64,000 bases of DNA. It comes from Cannabis sativa (taxonomy: Eukaryota; Streptophyta; Magnoliopsida; Rosales; Cannabaceae). The position numbers and the translations under genes were made by a program. Numbering within the stretch: the first letter of the stretch is position 1; the number at the start of each line of letters is the position of its first letter. Below are positions 36,616 to 48,800 of this stretch, piece by piece. Under the pieces are notes generated by a model. That model saw nothing but the letters and a program-made list of their open reading frames with translations. It did no database searches and was not told the origin of the DNA. The stretch covers positions 15,526,041-15,590,040 of the forward strand of contig NC_083606.1 in the NCBI RefSeq assembly GCF_029168945.1, read 5' to 3'.

Positions 36616-38063
36616 AAATTTTGTTTTTCCAGAACTTTCAGTACTATTTGATCCAAGACCAGCAAAGCCTCTTGACCTGCATTCTGTACTTCCTCAAAAA
36701 TAGAAGATCCAGGGTTAAGCATTTGAATATTTTTCTTGAAATTTTCAAGTTCCTTCTTTAATAGAATAATTTCTTCATCTTTTAAACAAAAATCAGTCTC
36801 AAATTCTTTAATTTTCAATTCAAGAGATTCAGTTTGATTAGACAGTTGTTTATTTATTTTTGACAATGATCTATTTTCAGAAGTAACCTGTATCCATTTT
36901 TCATACATAACCTTGTAAGACTCAGCCAGTGACTCCTCACAGATGTCAGATTCATCAGAATCAGAATCAGAATTTTCTTTTTCAATGGTATTATTCAAAC
37001 ATACCAATCTTTCTTTCACCTGTGAATCACAAACAAACTTAGAAGAAACTGAGGTTAGTGCAACATTTTTAGAAATATCTTCATCACTATCAGTTTCATC
37101 GTCACTCCATGTGACATTGAAACTTTTCTTATTCTTTTTCAGTGTATTTGCACATTCAGATTGAATATGTCCAAAACCATCACATTTCCTGCACTGAATT
37201 CCCTTTTTGTTAGTCATTGAAGGTTTTGAAAAAGTATTACCTTTGGAGAATTTTGGAAAATTCTTTTTGTCACTTATCCTTTTCATGTATTTTTGAAAGT
37301 TTTTTGTTAAAACATCCATTTCATCATCTTCTTCATCATCTGAAGTTTCTTTTTCAGCAACATTAAAAGCAATACCTTTACCTCTATCAGCAATGGACTT
37401 GGGTTTGTCCTTCTGCTTGATTTGCTGATTCAATTCAAAAGTGCGCAAAGAACCCATTAATTCTTCCACCTTCATTGTGCTAAAGTCTTTAGCCTCCTCC
37501 ATTGCTAAAAGTTTAGTGTCGCACCTCTCTGGAAGAACTCTAACAATTTTTCTCACAAGAACAGAATCATCAAGTTTTTCACCAAGAGCAATATATTCAT
37601 TAGCAATATCAGATAGTTTTTCATAGAATTCAGTTAGGGTTTCATTATCTGACATCCTAAGATCATCAAATTTGGTCTGAAGCATAATATATCTAGAACG
37701 CTTAACATCAGATGTTCCTTCAAACTGAGTTTGAAGGATCTGCCAAGCATCCTTAGCAGATTCACAAGAAGATATAAGCTTAATATAACCTTCACCTACT
37801 CCATTAAATATGGCATGTAAAGCTTTGCTATTATAAGCAGACAAATTATCATCTTCAGTAGACCATTCAAGTTCAGATTTTAATTTAGAATTACCTTCAG
37901 AATCTACCACAACAGGAGGAGACCATCCTGAAAGAACCATCCTCCATGCTTTCTCATTTTGAGACTTGATAAAGGCTCTCATTCTAACCTTCCAATAAGG
38001 ATAGTTGGAATCATTGAGGAGTGGTGGGCGAACAATAGAAGTTCCTTCTGCAAAGGGAAACAT
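36612..38063 (-). CDS. gag: Copia Gag (Sirevirus-like)
   Basis: 483 residues from the ATG at 38063 (an upstream in-frame TTG is not a likely start). The N-terminal UBN2-type Gag region includes LLNDSNYPYWKVRMRAFIKS and the family-typical YNSKALHAIFNGV, at about residues 10-215. A CCHC knuckle CRKCDGFGHIQSEC lies near residue 300. The C-terminal third is acidic and Ser-rich, then Lys/Glu-rich coiled coil. It would form the virus-like particle. The open frame is complete up to a stop just before the pol remnant; in full elements gag and pol are one frame, so this break is secondary. Confidence 0.85.
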   Translation of the reverse strand: MFPFAEGTSIVRPPLLNDSNYPYWKVRMRAFIKSQNEKAWRMVLSGWSPPVVVDSEGNSKLKSELEWSTEDDNLSAYNSKALHAIFNGVGEGYIKLISSCESAKDAWQILQTQFEGTSDVKRSRYIMLQTKFDDLRMSDNETLTEFYEKLSDIANEYIALGEKLDDSVLVRKIVRVLPERCDTKLLAMEEAKDFSTMKVEELMGSLRTFELNQQIKQKDKPKSIADRGKGIAFNVAEKETSDDEEDDEMDVLTKNFQKYMKRISDKKNFPKFSKGNTFSKPSMTNKKGIQCRKCDGFGHIQSECANTLKKNKKSFNVTWSDDETDSDEDISKNVALTSVSSKFVCDSQVKERLVCLNNTIEKENSDSDSDESDICEESLAESYKVMYEKWIQVTSENRSLSKINKQLSNQTESLELKIKEFETDFCLKDEEIILLKKELENFKKNIQMLNPGSSIFEEVQNAGQEALLVLDQIVLKVLEKQNL

Positions 38064-38117
38064 ATTGCGAAAACACAAGAAAACGTTCAAAGGACCACAC
38101 TAAGAGTTTAGTGTCCC

Positions 38118-38129
38118 GCTCTGATACCA
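38118..38129 (-). other. Primer binding site (initiator Met-tRNA)
   Basis: GCTCTGATACCA on the plus strand, two bases from the right LTR of the nested element. Confidence 0.92.
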
Positions 38130-38131
38130 AT

Positions 38132-39282
38132 TGAAAAACCGTATTTTTGCAAATGTCAATTATATATAAGAAAATATAAAACTGTATGCGTCTGTAGAAG
38201 TAAAAAGTAATTCTGCTACTGCAGAAACTCGTTTTGCAATGACAAAACAGAACAGGCAGAATATAAAATATTTGCAGAAAAATAAATAACTTGACACAAG
38301 AGATTTATACGTGGTATCAGTGTTCTCCCGAACACTCCTAGTCCACGGGGCCACGCCCAGAGAATGAAATCAATTAATAAAGTATCAAAATTACAAAGAC
38401 AATTGACTTAAACAAGTTTAGACTCCCTCTAAAGTATTGTCGCAATCCTTTGTAATCCACTTTATGAATCTGACTTCTTAAAACACCTTCAAGCCCGAAC
38501 TCCCTTCGTCTTTGAAGTGTGAGTGCTTACTTCCTCCCGTAGTAAGGCTTCAACAAGTCTTCTCCCGAAGACCAAGTGCTTACTTCCTCCCGAAGTAAGG
38601 CTTTATCAAGTCTTCTCCCGAAGACCAATCTCTTGTTCAGTCAAGTAGTTCTTCACAACCTCTAGGACAGAGTAAGAACAGAAATAGACAACTAGGTCCT
38701 AGATGAACAACTAGGCTCTCACAAAACAAAGAAAAACTCTCTTCTCTCAAATAAGATAAGTGCAAAAAATGATTAATGGAAGAGCTAATTCGAATGACTG
38801 CTCTCTAGGCTCTATTTATAGAACATAGAAACCTTAGAGGCAGTCACAAGATCGAATCTACAGCTGTACAAAAACTTTCATAAGAAAACACGATCTGCAG
38901 CATCAGATTCTGATACTGACGCAACAGATCAGACCAGAAACGGGAAACTTGCTATAATCGGGTCCGATCCTCTATGAATGCTTGATTCCTGCCAAAAACA
39001 GATTAGATATTCTGATTGTATCAAGATACAATCGAAATCAATAAGGAAAAGGCAATAATCAAAGTTTCCCTAAAAACGACAACTTTCCAAAAGAGAATTG
39101 CTTCTCTTTTAAGAAGTTTTCAAACAAAGGAAAGTTCAGCTGAAAAGTGCAACTTTCTTAACAAGGAAAAGAGCAACTACAAACCGAATAAACAAGGTAA
39201 GAAATCGGTTATGAATGCACAAGAATCTTACCATAAAGAAAAAATTATTTTGTCAATTAACTTGCCAAAAAAGGACTTTACA
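38132..39282 (-). repeat. 5' LTR of nested Sirevirus-like element
   Basis: 1151 bp, begins TGAAAAACCGTATTT and ends GGACTTTACA, followed by TSD GAATT. Confidence 0.9.
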
Positions 39283-40933
39283 GAATTGAATAGATATTAC
39301 AGTAACTTTAACATATCTAATCAAAGTTCAATATCGGTCCCTTCCAATGTATACTCCATACATCCGATACTGGTAAACTTTGCCAATGCCCTGGAAAGAA
39401 CATAACACTTATCCAAGGTGTAAGTATACCTATCGCTGATTATCATGCCAGTCTAAATCCAGTGAACTGACAAATCAGGGAATTGAAACTTTCGAACATA
39501 TACATATGATTATATTTCACTGTGCTGACAACACTATAATCATTAACAAATACATATGTTCTGGACTTAATAGAATTTATACACTAAATATAATCATGAA
39601 ATAAATCATGTGAACCATGCAACATAAAATGTTATATCTGATCTTTATTAATTAGTAAATCTGATTATATTAAAATTGGTTTTATTTAGGGCACAAAGCC
39701 CAACAAATATTTCATAAGGACTTGGGATTTTGCTTAAGTCTTTCGAATAGACTTTGCAAAAATTCTATCTTATCCTTATAATTCTGATAAGTTATTTCTA
39801 TCCATATGAATGGTTATATTTACTTTCTCAGTTTATTTAAAGTTCCTATCATTATCATAACATAGTAATCTATCACTAGTGTCGTCCAAATAATAATGGG
39901 CTAGAATTTTAAAATTCTCCCACTTAAATAAGATACTGTGATACTATGTCCAAGAACTTCATTGGTATCAATTTCTATTGCTAATTTGTTCATTATACTA
40001 TATCCATGTCTAATCAAAATATGTGTGCCATAGAGATATTGTGGTGTATTGAGTATAATCTCGAGTTCAAAGAAAAAATGTTTAAACTGCATATATCAAT
40101 AGCTTCTTTCACCCCTAAGTATTATAGAGATCTTGTGGAGTTATGAATAGTCTAAAGTTTAATAGATATAAAAGATCGTTGAACTGCATATATTACTTCT
40201 TAACTTCTTCCACCCCTATTAGATCAAAAGATCTTTTTATTAAACAAAATCTTAATAATTGTTTAAGAATTAACAATTATTCATAAACATTGAATTTAAT
40301 TAAATTCTAAGTGTTTATGTGGTATTATCTCTTTGCATAGAATAATATACCATAAATTTTGCATCAATAATAAAACACAAACACATACAAACATGATAAA
40401 TATAAAATATAATTGGTATTGGTATTGGCATACACAAGATAAAGTAAACATAAAGCCCAATTCATAATGAAAATTTCTTAAAGAGAAAACTTTATTAAAA
40501 TTCTCAAAAATATCATAATGAATTGTCTGCATAAATATGAAATAGGAAATAAAATCCCAAACTAAAATTGAAACTAAATTGTTCATAAACTTAAAACAAT
40601 TAATTCAAAATTAAAGAAGATTTGAGCTTCATCTTCACTTGGACAATCTCTACCCTTCTGTCCAACCATCCGACTCAACTCGCTAGGATTGCAATCCAAA
40701 TTTAAACAGCTAAAGCTGAAATAAGAAGAAAATAAACATGAGAATTTTCGACAAGGGTGTGTGTCTAAAATGTTATTTTTACGAAACATTATTAAAACAA
40801 GGCGCTATTATGCATAATGATTACAAAATTAGATTATTTTGCTAAATACCCATTAGAAATTACTTATGTAACTTATGTGGTAAGAATTAAAGTATTATAC
40901 ATGATTGATTATTTAGAGAATTTATATACTCAC

Positions 40934-41129
40934 CAAGAACATCACCAAGGACAAATGTTTGAGACTTGACCCAAATTTGATAAGCGATTGGGCCTCCTGG
41001 AGGGACCAACCAATAACCCAAGCCATCTCCAACTACGTGTGTCGTTTGTGCTGTACTCAACTGCATGAGATTTAGAGCAACTGCTATGGCTAAAATGGCC
41101 AATTTAAGTAATAATAATGATATACCCAT
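40934..41129 (-). pseudogene. Orphan first exon of a phytocyanin gene
   Basis: Encodes 65 residues plus one base: a hydrophobic signal peptide (1 to about 27) and the start of a plastocyanin-like domain (THVVGDGLGYWLVPPGG, then WVKSQTFVLGDVL). It ends at a good donor, CTTG|GTGAGT, in the same phase and at the same domain position as the intron of the gene at 23091-23974. No matching second exon with the Cys/His/Gln copper site was found to the left, where the truncated retroelement begins within about 200 bases. The exon and its TATA box look undamaged, so the gene was probably cut by the TE-associated rearrangement. A distant second exon outside the window is very unlikely, given the minus strand and the intervening phytocyanin gene. 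Confidence 0.8.
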
Positions 41130-41210
41130 GATTTATATATGTAAATATGTACTCTGAAATGTCTAGCAAATATTAATTCTGTACCTTTTGAGCTTTGATT
41201 GAAGTAGAGT

Positions 41211-41219
41211 GTTTATATA
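41211..41219 (-). promoter_or_regulatory. TATA box of orphan phytocyanin exon
   Basis: TTATATAAA-type box on the minus strand about 85 bases upstream of the ATG at 41129. Confidence 0.6.
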
Positions 41220-41552
41220 AAGAAGCAACACAAAATCATGTGAGTATGGTGGAGCTAACTAAATATTAATTGTTGTAGAGTTCCCATTTATATTGTCTTA
41301 TGAGAAAAACACTTAATTTATTTATAAGCTATATTAATCAATTTCAAGATCTACAAGCTATATTTGACTAATATATGTCTTATTGGAGCAGGGTTAGGAA
41401 GACTAGTTAAATCATTATTAACTAATAATGTAATTTCAGTGACGGCTGAGTTGATAATTATTTAACCGTAAAATACAATTTAATGATATAGTTTTCTAAA
41501 GGACGCGGTTTAGACTTTCTTTTAGACCACTTCAATTTTGTATTTAAAAAGT
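41220..41552. other. Promoter-proximal intergenic DNA
   Basis: Upstream of the orphan phytocyanin exon. AT-rich; nothing else recognised. Confidence 0.35.
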
Positions 41553-41863
41553 ATCGTTTGGTTGGAGGTAATGAAATCAAATAGAATGGATTGGAAAAAA
41601 ATTTCATTCTATTCCTTTATTTGGTTGCATTTAAAACCATTGGAATACCATTCTAATAGAATGACCTTTACATCATTTTAGTAGAATGACTATTCTATTT
41701 TAAAATTAAAGGAAATACCATTCCAATGCAAGATTTGAAAAAAAATTTAATAATTTTTTTATCAAATTTTTTTATGCATTTTAAATTTTACTCCATTCCA
41801 TTCTAATTCCAATTCTCATTCCCATTCCTATTCCTATATTTTCATTCCTCCCAACCAAACGCC
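41553..41863. mobile_element. MITE with CGTTTGGTTGG terminal inverted repeats
   Basis: Left end CGTTTGGTTGGAGGTAATGA, right end TCATTCCTCCCAACCAAACG followed by CC: about 20-base TIRs around a 310-base, AT-rich core with many CATTCCATTC/GAATGG motifs. Non-coding. The TIR resembles those of common plant hAT- or PIF-like MITEs; superfamily not determined. Confidence 0.75.
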
Positions 41864-42263
41864 ACCTAAGTGTCCCACATTACATCCACGTGGCACCCTA
41901 TTACTGATTATCAATTTTTCATATCATTTATTAAATTAAAATACATAAAACCTGATATTAAAATACATCAATAGGAGTATGCTATCTCTTGTGGTGTTTG
42001 TCACCTTAAGGTGCCCCATAGCATCTACTTTTTTTATGTCTTGCATGTAGGGGTGTGCATAAATTGATCTAATCCAATGACAATCGATCGTTCCTATTAC
42101 AACCAACCGTTCCAATTATAATCGACTGTCAAATATTTGATATCTAATTGTGATCGGATCAGATTGGATGTTATTTTTCAAATATCCAATTGGATTAGAT
42201 TGGATGTTGGATCGGGTGTCCAAAAATCTAATACATCCGCAACATCCAATCAAACTAATTAGT
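41864..42263. other. Intergenic DNA with dispersed-repeat traces
   Basis: No gene. Contains an AAGGTGCCCCATAGCA block related to 18485-18540 and a GGGGTGTGCATAAAT segment with repeated TTGGAT/ATCCAA words at 42045-42255, typical of non-coding dispersed repeats. Confidence 0.4.
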
Positions 42264-44287
42264 TGTTTACACCAAGAGTAGCCCTGATGATGTGGACATC
42301 AATGTCTGACACATGGCAAGAAAGATGACATCTCGGAGTTGAGTAGTCCCAAGTCATAGCAAGTCGGTCTGGGAGGGGTCCCTAGCCCTCAGCCCAAGTT
42401 GATTTTGGGAACTCTACAATGGAAATTTAGACTTCAATAACTTGAATCAAACTCACTATCTTTCAGTATTACGTACCATCAATACATGGAGCAACCTAGT
42501 CCAAGCCCCGAGAGTTGAAATTACACGAACCTACAACTTGGAAGCAAACCTGGGCACATAGGGTTTCAGGCAACTCCTATGTTGACATTCCCAACTAGGG
42601 TTTAGTTTATGAGACCGTCTTAGTAGAAATGGGTTTTTCACTTGCAATGGGACATCAACTAGATACATACCACAGACATATTTAAGGCATCAGATTCAGA
42701 ATCAGAGCAAGTTCATTTTTGAGCACCTAGTGCCCTAGGGCCCCGAGCACCCTAGCGCCCAAGTTGACAAATTATCAATCTAGGCACCTTCCGAATATCA
42801 GATCGACAATCCGACTTTTGGATCTTCTTTGTCTTCATAAAAAATAGGAAAATAAGTCCTTTCGGAGAAGAAACAACACTTCATGGGTGCCAAAAATAGG
42901 GCCATGTTTACATTTTTTCAACCTAGGCCACTTTAGATGGAGTTTTTCAAGAATACTTCTGAGAATCTTCACCGTTTTCAAAAAATATTGAGATTCAACT
43001 ATTTCTCGAGACCAAACAAAACATTTAATGAGCCAAAAGGGGGACCTAGTGCCCAGGTTAACACTTGGTGCTGCGCCTAGCGCCTAGGATGATATATTGT
43101 CAACCTGGATTGTTTTCGATCAAGTTCACAAAAATGTGTTCCTAGAATTTTTTCAATCATCAGATATAATGAACATTCAAGGAAACTTGGGGAGAAAACA
43201 ACAATCTCGAGCCCCTAGAAATAGGGCCCAGCACCCAAGTTGACTTGGAGCTGGTCCCAGCACCCAGGTTGACAATCAACCTGGGACGCTGCCTTCAATT
43301 GCTCAAATGCCAAAACTGATGCAGCCATTGAATTCAAGATGGTCAAAAATGGGGTAGGAGACCTCGTACCAATATACAACCAGCTATCCCAAAGATCGTA
43401 CGCTCCATGCCTAACCGCCCTGACATGTACAACCTTCATTCGCTCGCTCTCACGACTGCTCAACCTTAGCCTTGCTCTTACCTACACATGAAAACAGTAT
43501 TTGTGAGTCGACAGACTCAGTAAGAAAAACATAAATAATAACATAACTATAACTAGGATTATAATCAGGTGCCCATACACCCAACCATAACCCTATCCCC
43601 ATGTCCAACAAGGTAATGAGTCAAGAATGTTCGTACGACAGTACTATTGACCATAATATCAGCCTATACTCGGTACGCTAGTCATACTCTAGTCGTACCG
43701 ATGTGATACTGCCAAATAGCACTTAAGTCAGCATACATTTAACGATATCCAATATAATACTAAATATACTGATACCGCTATTATAATATAATCTAATAGG
43801 CTTAACTAACATGTACGCTAAACATGTAAACACATATGCATATCATTATACTAATCTTACCTTGTTTCCGAATTTAGGTGTGCCAGCCAACCTGAGTGGA
43901 ACAGCTGCTCGACGATTTACAGGCCCCTAAATCACATTATTTGTAAAACTGAAGAGTGACACGCTAAATTACTTTTCAGGGACTTAAACTTGAAACTAAA
44001 TATTTTGCTATCGATGGATAACATGGCAATACCTTAAATATTACAAAAATAGGAAAAACTAGAGTTCCCTAAAATGCCCCAATCAATTGACCGATTCCCC
44101 AACCGGAATTCTAATTCTGCGGGATTTCCTGGGGACCAACTGGAATTCTGGTTCCTACAGGTCCCTCTAAACTAGAATACGGTTTAGTGTAGAAAACACA
44201 AAAATCCACCTACACACTTCAATTCAAACCCAAATTTCACATAAACTTCCCTAATTACATCAAAAAGAATAGAATCCATGCAATAAC

Positions 44288-45760
44288 TGTTAACTCAAAC
44301 TTTTCGATCTCCTTGTTTTGATGATTAGCAAATATTTGATTATTATTTGTTACTAATGATTTATTGATTTTGTAGCAAATTTAAAAGAGAAAATAAATAT
44401 TTTGGTATTTTTACCAAACTTTTAAAAGCAACACTAAATGGACTCAACAAGAATATCAAGAGCAAAAGATTCATCAAGGGATCAACAACTCAAGACCCTA
44501 TTCAAAAGAGGTCTTCAAAGTCCCAAAGTCAAAAAGTCAACCCGAAAGTCAAAGTCAAAGTCAAAGTCAAGGTCAACTCTCGGGAAAAATCAACTTGGGA
44601 TCAAAAACATGCAAATCAAGCTAGGAGGCTCATCTACATCAAGACTACTCAAAATTAAATGGTATAAATCTAATTTAGTCTTGTTAAAGTGATTTGCATA
44701 GCACACTAAGTTTTTATAAATTTGAATTTTGGCCCATTCACTAACTTGTGCAACAAGTTTTCTCACACGATAGTTCAAAAAATTTTTTGATTGAATTTCT
44801 AAATCACATTTTGTTTAACTAAGAGAACAAAGTTGGAATTTCTGAAATCGGATAATCGAGTAAGAAGTTATGCGCGTTTAAGTCCCGAAAAGTGGCATTT
44901 TTGCCACTGGTCAGCCATCCGGAATTCCGGTTGGCAACCGGAATTCCGGTTGTAATAAATCCGGAATTCCGGTTCCCATCCGGACTTCCGGTTCATGGCT
45001 GACCTCACCTCGGGAAACGTGCTAACGGCTATAAACGGCTAGTTTTTTATCAAACACTATATAAACTCGATTTTTCTTTCAAAAAATAAGTTGGTTGAGC
45101 ATTTATTACATATATCTAACCTATCTAAGTGAGATTAAGGAGCTTCTAAGTTTGAAATCCAAACCAACACATTTCACACACTTTGAGCCAAAATTTGATT
45201 TTATTCATCTTAAGTGTGCTTGCTTTTCACTCTAGGTTTCCATTGTATCATCATATTTCTAGAGTGATTTTAGCTTGTATATCAAACACATTTCCATATT
45301 GTGATTGAGGTGAGGTTGGCACCGGTTTTGTAAACAACCCGGAAATAGTGAGATTGGCACTTTAACAATCCGAGAAAGAGGTTAATAGTCCTCGGGGTGC
45401 GAAACTATTGTAAGAGGTTTGGAAATACCTTGGTGAAAATTTCCGGTTGTAAGGGTTAGTCAAGCCCGTTAACTTGGCTCGATATTGGAACTCAAAGCTA
45501 GGTCCATAGCTTTGAAGACCAAGGACGTAGGTGGCATAGTTCTACCGAACCTTGTAAAAATCGAGAGTTTGCATTTTCTAATCCTTAAACTCTTTACTTT
45601 ACAAGTTTAATTATTTGTCTTAATATATTGCTTGCCATACTACTTGCTTTTACTTGATTAATTGACTAATTGCATAATTTTGTGTTAAAAGTTTTAATTT
45701 TCCGAAATTAGTTTAAATTTCCAATTCACCCCCCTCTTGGAAACATATCTTGGGCTAACA
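44288..45760 (+). repeat. 5' LTR of Sirevirus-like element
   Basis: 1473 bp, TGTTAACTCAAAC...TTGGGCTAACA. Contains a (GTCAAA)n-like run at about 44548-44577, a palindrome cluster at 44919-44991 and a TATA box CTATATAAAC at 45057-45066. Confidence 0.95.
44919..44991. promoter_or_regulatory. Cluster of CCGGAATTCCGG palindromes (LTR)
   Basis: Perfect 12-base palindromes at 44919-44930, 44938-44949 and 44961-44972, plus the variant CCGGACTTCCGG at 44980-44991, about 70 bases upstream of the TATA box. The 3' LTR has the same four at 53283-53355. Likely transcription-factor or methylation-sensitive sites of the LTR promoter (inference). Confidence 0.7.
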
Positions 45761-45762
45761 AT

Positions 45763-45774
45763 TGGTATCAGAGC
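45763..45774 (+). other. Primer binding site (initiator Met-tRNA)
   Basis: TGGTATCAGAGC two bases after the 5' LTR. Confidence 0.95.
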
Positions 45775-45814
45775 AAGGGCTCAAATTATTTGATTAGATT
45801 TCACAATCTAGAGC

Positions 45815-48800
45815 ATGGCGTTTCCAAGTAATTCACAAAATAACATGTTAGAAGGTTTTAGCACAAATAGAGCACCATACTTCAATGGAGTAGATTTTCC
45901 TTATTGGAAAATTAGAATGGAAACTTACCTTCAATCTATTGACTATGATTTGTGGCATATTGTGTCTAGTGGTCCTTATGTTGCTAAACATGTCATAAAT
46001 GGTGTTGAAGTAATTAAGACTTATGAAGCATATGATGAAAATGATAAGAAAATGCTTTCTAAAAATGCTAAAGCTAAATATGCTCTTATATGTGGTTTGG
46101 ATAGAGATATTTTTAAAAATATTGAACAAGCCTCTACCGCTTATGATATGTGGAAAATGCTTGAAGTTACTCATCAAGGAACTAGTGCTATGAAGGAAAC
46201 TAAAATTCAAATTTATTCCACTCAATATGAGAACTTTAAGATGAAATCGGATGAAACCATTGCTAATATGTATACTCGCTTCACTACAATTACTAATGGT
46301 TTGAACTCTCTTGGCAAGGTACTTACTCAAAAGGATATGGTGACCAAGATTTTGAGAAGTCTCACCAAGGCTTATCAAGGAAAGGTGGTTGCCATTCAAG
46401 AAGCCAAGGATCTCTCAACACTTCCCTTGGAAGAACTAATTGGCTCACTCATGAACCATGAAATTTTCATGAGTGCTCAAGAAGAAGAGGAAGTTGAGAA
46501 GAAAAAGAAGACTATTGCATTCAAGTCTTCATCCTCCCATGCCATTAGTGAAGAAGATGAGGAAAGTTTATGTAGTGACATGGAGGACTTGGCACTCTTC
46601 TCTAAGAAATACAAAAAGTTCATGAAATTCAAAAAGAACTTTGGGAAGAAGCCACAAAGAGGGAGTGACTCAAAAGAAAGAAAAAGCAAAGATGATCCAC
46701 CAATTTGCTTTGAGTGCAAGAAGCCCGGACATATGAAGATGGATTGTCCAATGAGAAAGAAGAACAAATACAAAGGAAGGGCAATGTTGGCGGATTGGCT
46801 CAATAGTGACGAAGAGGACTCCGAAGAAGAAGGAAAGAATGAAGTAGCAAACATGTGCATGATGGCACTTGATGATGGGGAATCAACAAGAAAGAGCCAA
46901 AGCTTATGGTTCTTGGATAGTGGATGTTCAAAGCATATGACCGGTGATCCATCAAGATTTTCAAGCTTTAAAAGCAAGGAAAGTGGCTTTGTCACTTTTG
47001 GAGACAATTCAAAAGGAAAAATCTTGGGCATTGGTGATATCGGTAACATATACTCTCCATGTATTAAAAATGTGCTTCTTGTTGATAATCTTAAACATAA
47101 CTTGCTTAGTATTAGTCAATTATGTGATATAGGTTTTCGTGTTGTGTTTGAATCCTCAAAATGCTCCATTGAAAATGTTTCAACCAATGAAGTTATTTTC
47201 CTTGGAGTAAGGAAGGATAATGTGTATGTTATTGATGTTGATTCTTTTGATAGTAAAAATAAATGTTTAACCGTTATGAATGATAATTCTTGGTTGTGGC
47301 ATAGAAGATTAGGACATGCTAGTATGGATTCTATTTCAAAATTGGTTAGAAAAGATCTTGTTATTGGTTTGCCATCTATTCCGTTTGTTAAAGATAAACT
47401 TTGTGATGCATGCCAATTTGGAAAACAAATTAAAACATCTTTTCATTCCAAGAAAGAAATTTCAACTACTAGACCTTTGCAATTGCTTCATATTGATTTA
47501 TTTGGTCCTTCTAGAATTGCTAGTCTTGGTGGTAAATACTATGCATTTGTAATTGTTGATGATTTTTCAAGATTTACTTGGGTTATTTTCTTGACTCTTA
47601 AAAGTGATGTTTTGGAAAACTTTGTCAAATTTTGCAAAAATGTGCAAAATGAAAAAGGATATTCTATTACCTCCGTTAGGAGTGACCATGGTGGTGAGTT
47701 TGACAATGATGCCTTAGAATTGTTTTGTGATGATCATGGTTTTAACCATAACTTTTCGGCACCTAGAACTCCACAACAAAATGGAGTTGTCGAAAGGAAG
47801 AATAGAACAATTCAAGAAATGGCTAGGTCAATGCTAAATGAAATTTCATTACCAAAATACTTTTGGGCCGAGGCCGTCAATACTTCTTGTTATATTTTGA
47901 ATCGTGTTTTCATTAGGCCCAACATGAATAAAACCCCTTATGAGCTTTGGAAAGGAAGAAAACCCAACATTGGCTATTTTAAAGTTTTTGGATGCAAATG
48001 TTACATTTTAAACACCAAGGACAACCTTGGAAAATTTGATGCTAAATCCGATGTTGGAATTTTTATAGGATATTCAACACATAGTAAAGCTTATAGAATT
48101 TATAACAAAAGAACTAATGTTGTTGAAGAATCGATTCATGTTGCTTTTGATGAGACTAACCCGCCTACGAGCAAAAGTTTAGATGATGATGTTGTAGGTT
48201 TGGGAGATGAAGTTCAAAATCTCGAAATAGGAGAGACTTCCAATGCTCCTTCACAAACTCCCAAAGAGGAACCACCCGTGGAAAAGGAAAATGAAAGCCA
48301 AGGTATGAACTCTAACCTTCCACATGAGTGGAAATTCAAAAGTGCTCATCCTATAGACCAAATTCTAGGTGATCCTTCTCAAGGTGTCACTACTAGAAAC
48401 TCCCTTAGAAACTTGTGTAATTTCATTGCTTTTATTTCTCAAATTGAACCAAAGAATTTTAAAGAAGCCGAAGTTGATGAATTTTGGCTTCTAGCTATGC
48501 AAGAAGAAATAAATCAATTTATAAGAAATAATGTTTGGGAGTTAGTTCCAAGACCGTCACATCAATCGGTGATTGGAACAAAATGGGTCTATAGAAATAA
48601 GGTAGATGAGCATGGGGTCATTGTGCGTAACAAGGCTAGATTAGTGGCCCAAGGTTACAATCAAGAAGAAGGAATTGATTATGAGGAAACCTTTGCCCCG
48701 GTAGCAAGACTTGAGTCCATTAGAATGTTGTTAGCTTTTGCATGCCACAAGAATTTTATTTTGTATCAAATGGATGTAAAAAGCGCATTCTTAAATGGGT

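Larger units (their letters stand above)
32654..39282 (-). mobile_element. Sirevirus-like Copia retrotransposon, internally deleted
   Basis: LTRs 32654-33803 and 38132-39282 (TGAAAAACC...GACTTTACA), TSD GAATT at 32649-32653 and 39283-39287, and a Met-tRNA PBS next to the right LTR on the minus strand. Order on the minus strand: PBS, gag, a shortened pol, a remnant extra ORF, repeated polypurine tracts, 3' LTR. Integrase and RT are missing. The LTRs differ at roughly 2 percent by eye, so it is older than the 44288-54128 element. Confidence 0.92.
31183..39705 (-). mobile_element. Solo LTR (TR-GAG family) interrupted by a Copia element
   Basis: LTR parts 31183-32653 and 39288-39705 together make about 1.9 kb. 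They begin TGTTGGAAATAT and end AAGCCCAACA. The TSD is AATAT at 31178-31182 and 39706-39710, placing it as a later insertion into the interior of the 28467-40750 element. Confidence 0.9.
28467..40750 (-). mobile_element. Truncated TR-GAG-family element split by nested insertions
   Basis: The 3' LTR at 28467-30393 is followed by interior sequence 30394-31182, which resumes at about 39711-40750 after the nested block. The interior matches the 3' non-coding part of the 1-9611 element (for example CTCCACCCCTA-type repeats and the GAGCTTCATCTTCA segment near 40624). It stops just before gag; gag, leader, PBS and 5' LTR are lost. The right boundary is approximate. Confidence 0.82.

Noticed and set aside
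39016..39405. 129-residue plus-strand ORF across the LTR/flank junction
   Set aside because: Spans the end of the nested LTR, its TSD and the older LTR; a chance read-through in antisense to the element.
43215..43463. 82-residue minus-strand ORF in the Gypsy-like LTR
   Set aside because: Within non-coding LTR; no Gag or Pol motif.
44438..44692. 84-residue Lys/Ser-rich ORF in both LTRs of the Sirevirus-like element
   Set aside because: Produced by the GTCAAA repeat in the LTR; upstream of the TATA box, so not on the element's own transcript at its 5' end.
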